Below, piece by piece: positions 63,314-64,000 of a stretch of 64,000 nt of DNA. Under the pieces are notes generated by a model, which was not told the origin of the DNA, made no database searches, and saw only the letters and a list, made by a program, of their open reading frames with translations. Made by a program: the position numbers and the translations under genes. This stretch comes from Chrysoperla carnea. Taxonomy: Eukaryota; Arthropoda; Insecta; Neuroptera; Chrysopidae. Position 1 is the first letter of the stretch. Every line of letters begins with the position of its first letter. The stretch lies in the NCBI RefSeq assembly GCF_905475395.1, contig NC_058339.1:78396520-78460519 (forward strand), written 5' to 3'.

Positions 63314-64000
63314 CTGTAAAGAATAAAATAAAAAACATTTTAATTATGTAAAATAAATAATAAAAAATAATTATAACTATTTAAAACATTTAAAATTTGT
63401 TTAACCTTCAAGTTTGAAAATTGAAATAATAAAATGATTATTTGCTAGAAAGAAATAATAATACGTATTAAATCTTCGTCTCCCGCAAAGTATTTGTGGT
63501 AATCATAATTATTTTTAATGAAAAGTCCAAACAATAGTGCAATTTTATTTTTATTATAATTTAAAAAAATTATTTTAAAATTATAAATATTTTTTATGAG
63601 AAATTGTTCTTTTTATAAATAAAATTCTTCATTAATCAAAACATGACAAATTTTAAATTATTTGTAGCCAAAAAAAGAATGTGGTTATCGCATATTTTGT
63701 GTTTTTTAATTCGATGATACCTCACACGATGATGAAGTGAAGTATTTCGAAAATTTATTATTATTTTAAAGAAGCTGTCACCTTTAATTTTTGGCAAAAA
63801 GATTTATTGATAAGATGAATATGGTTTTTGGTGTTGTTAAAAAGAATACATGTTTGGCATTAAATATTAAAACTGGATTATTAATATTTGGTTCACATTT
63901 TACGTCTCTGTTGAAATTAACAGAAAAGGGAAAGGCAAGATTATATTGCCCTAACTTATAAAAATTTTAAGGCTCAGAAAATTGAAATTTTGTCCGAAGG

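Overview
This window is nuclear DNA from an animal, most likely an insect. It is strongly AT-rich, its genes are split by GT-AG introns, and its proteins are recognisable orthologues of Pelota, Pescadillo, GINS2/Psf2 and TRAF4. The insect call rests on the general look of the proteins and repeats. I cannot name the order from sequence alone.

Layout. Positions 1-32582 hold no exon I can defend. They appear to be one very long intron or upstream tract of a minus-strand gene. The first coding exon of that gene (32583-32949) resembles the N-terminus of CLIP-190/restin-type CAP-Gly linker proteins. The tract is filled with repeats: an array of about eleven 316-bp units (17263-20752) with diverged relatives at 13.4-14.0 kb and 30.4-30.7 kb, a dispersed family of about 570 bp, several foldback or MITE-like elements, and a hAT-like MITE with an 8-bp target duplication. 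Positions 33-43.5 kb are again gene-poor, with more copies of the dispersed family. Two of these are joined head to tail at 35805/35806.

The right third is a compact housekeeping cluster: pelota (+, 43581-47167, six exons), pescadillo (-, 49130-52411, three exons), GINS2 (+, 53063-53959, three exons) and a TRAF4-type adaptor (-, 57130-63313, four visible exons; the 5' end with any RING lies beyond 64000). pelota and pes converge. pes and GINS2 diverge from a shared 651-bp interval with an E2F-like site 46 bp before the GINS2 start codon. GINS2 and Traf4 converge across a dead non-LTR retrotransposon fragment. I worked out exon joins by hand from reading-frame phase, splice dinucleotides and protein family likeness.

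Functionally the genes are ordinary: stalled-ribosome rescue (Pelota), 60S ribosome assembly (Pes), replication fork helicase (GINS2) and TNF-receptor/JNK-type signalling (TRAF4). The unusual content is in the repeats, above all the very regular 316-bp array, in which ten of eleven units keep a perfect 8-bp TGACGTCA palindrome. I saw no tRNA, rRNA, CRISPR, viral or toxin genes.
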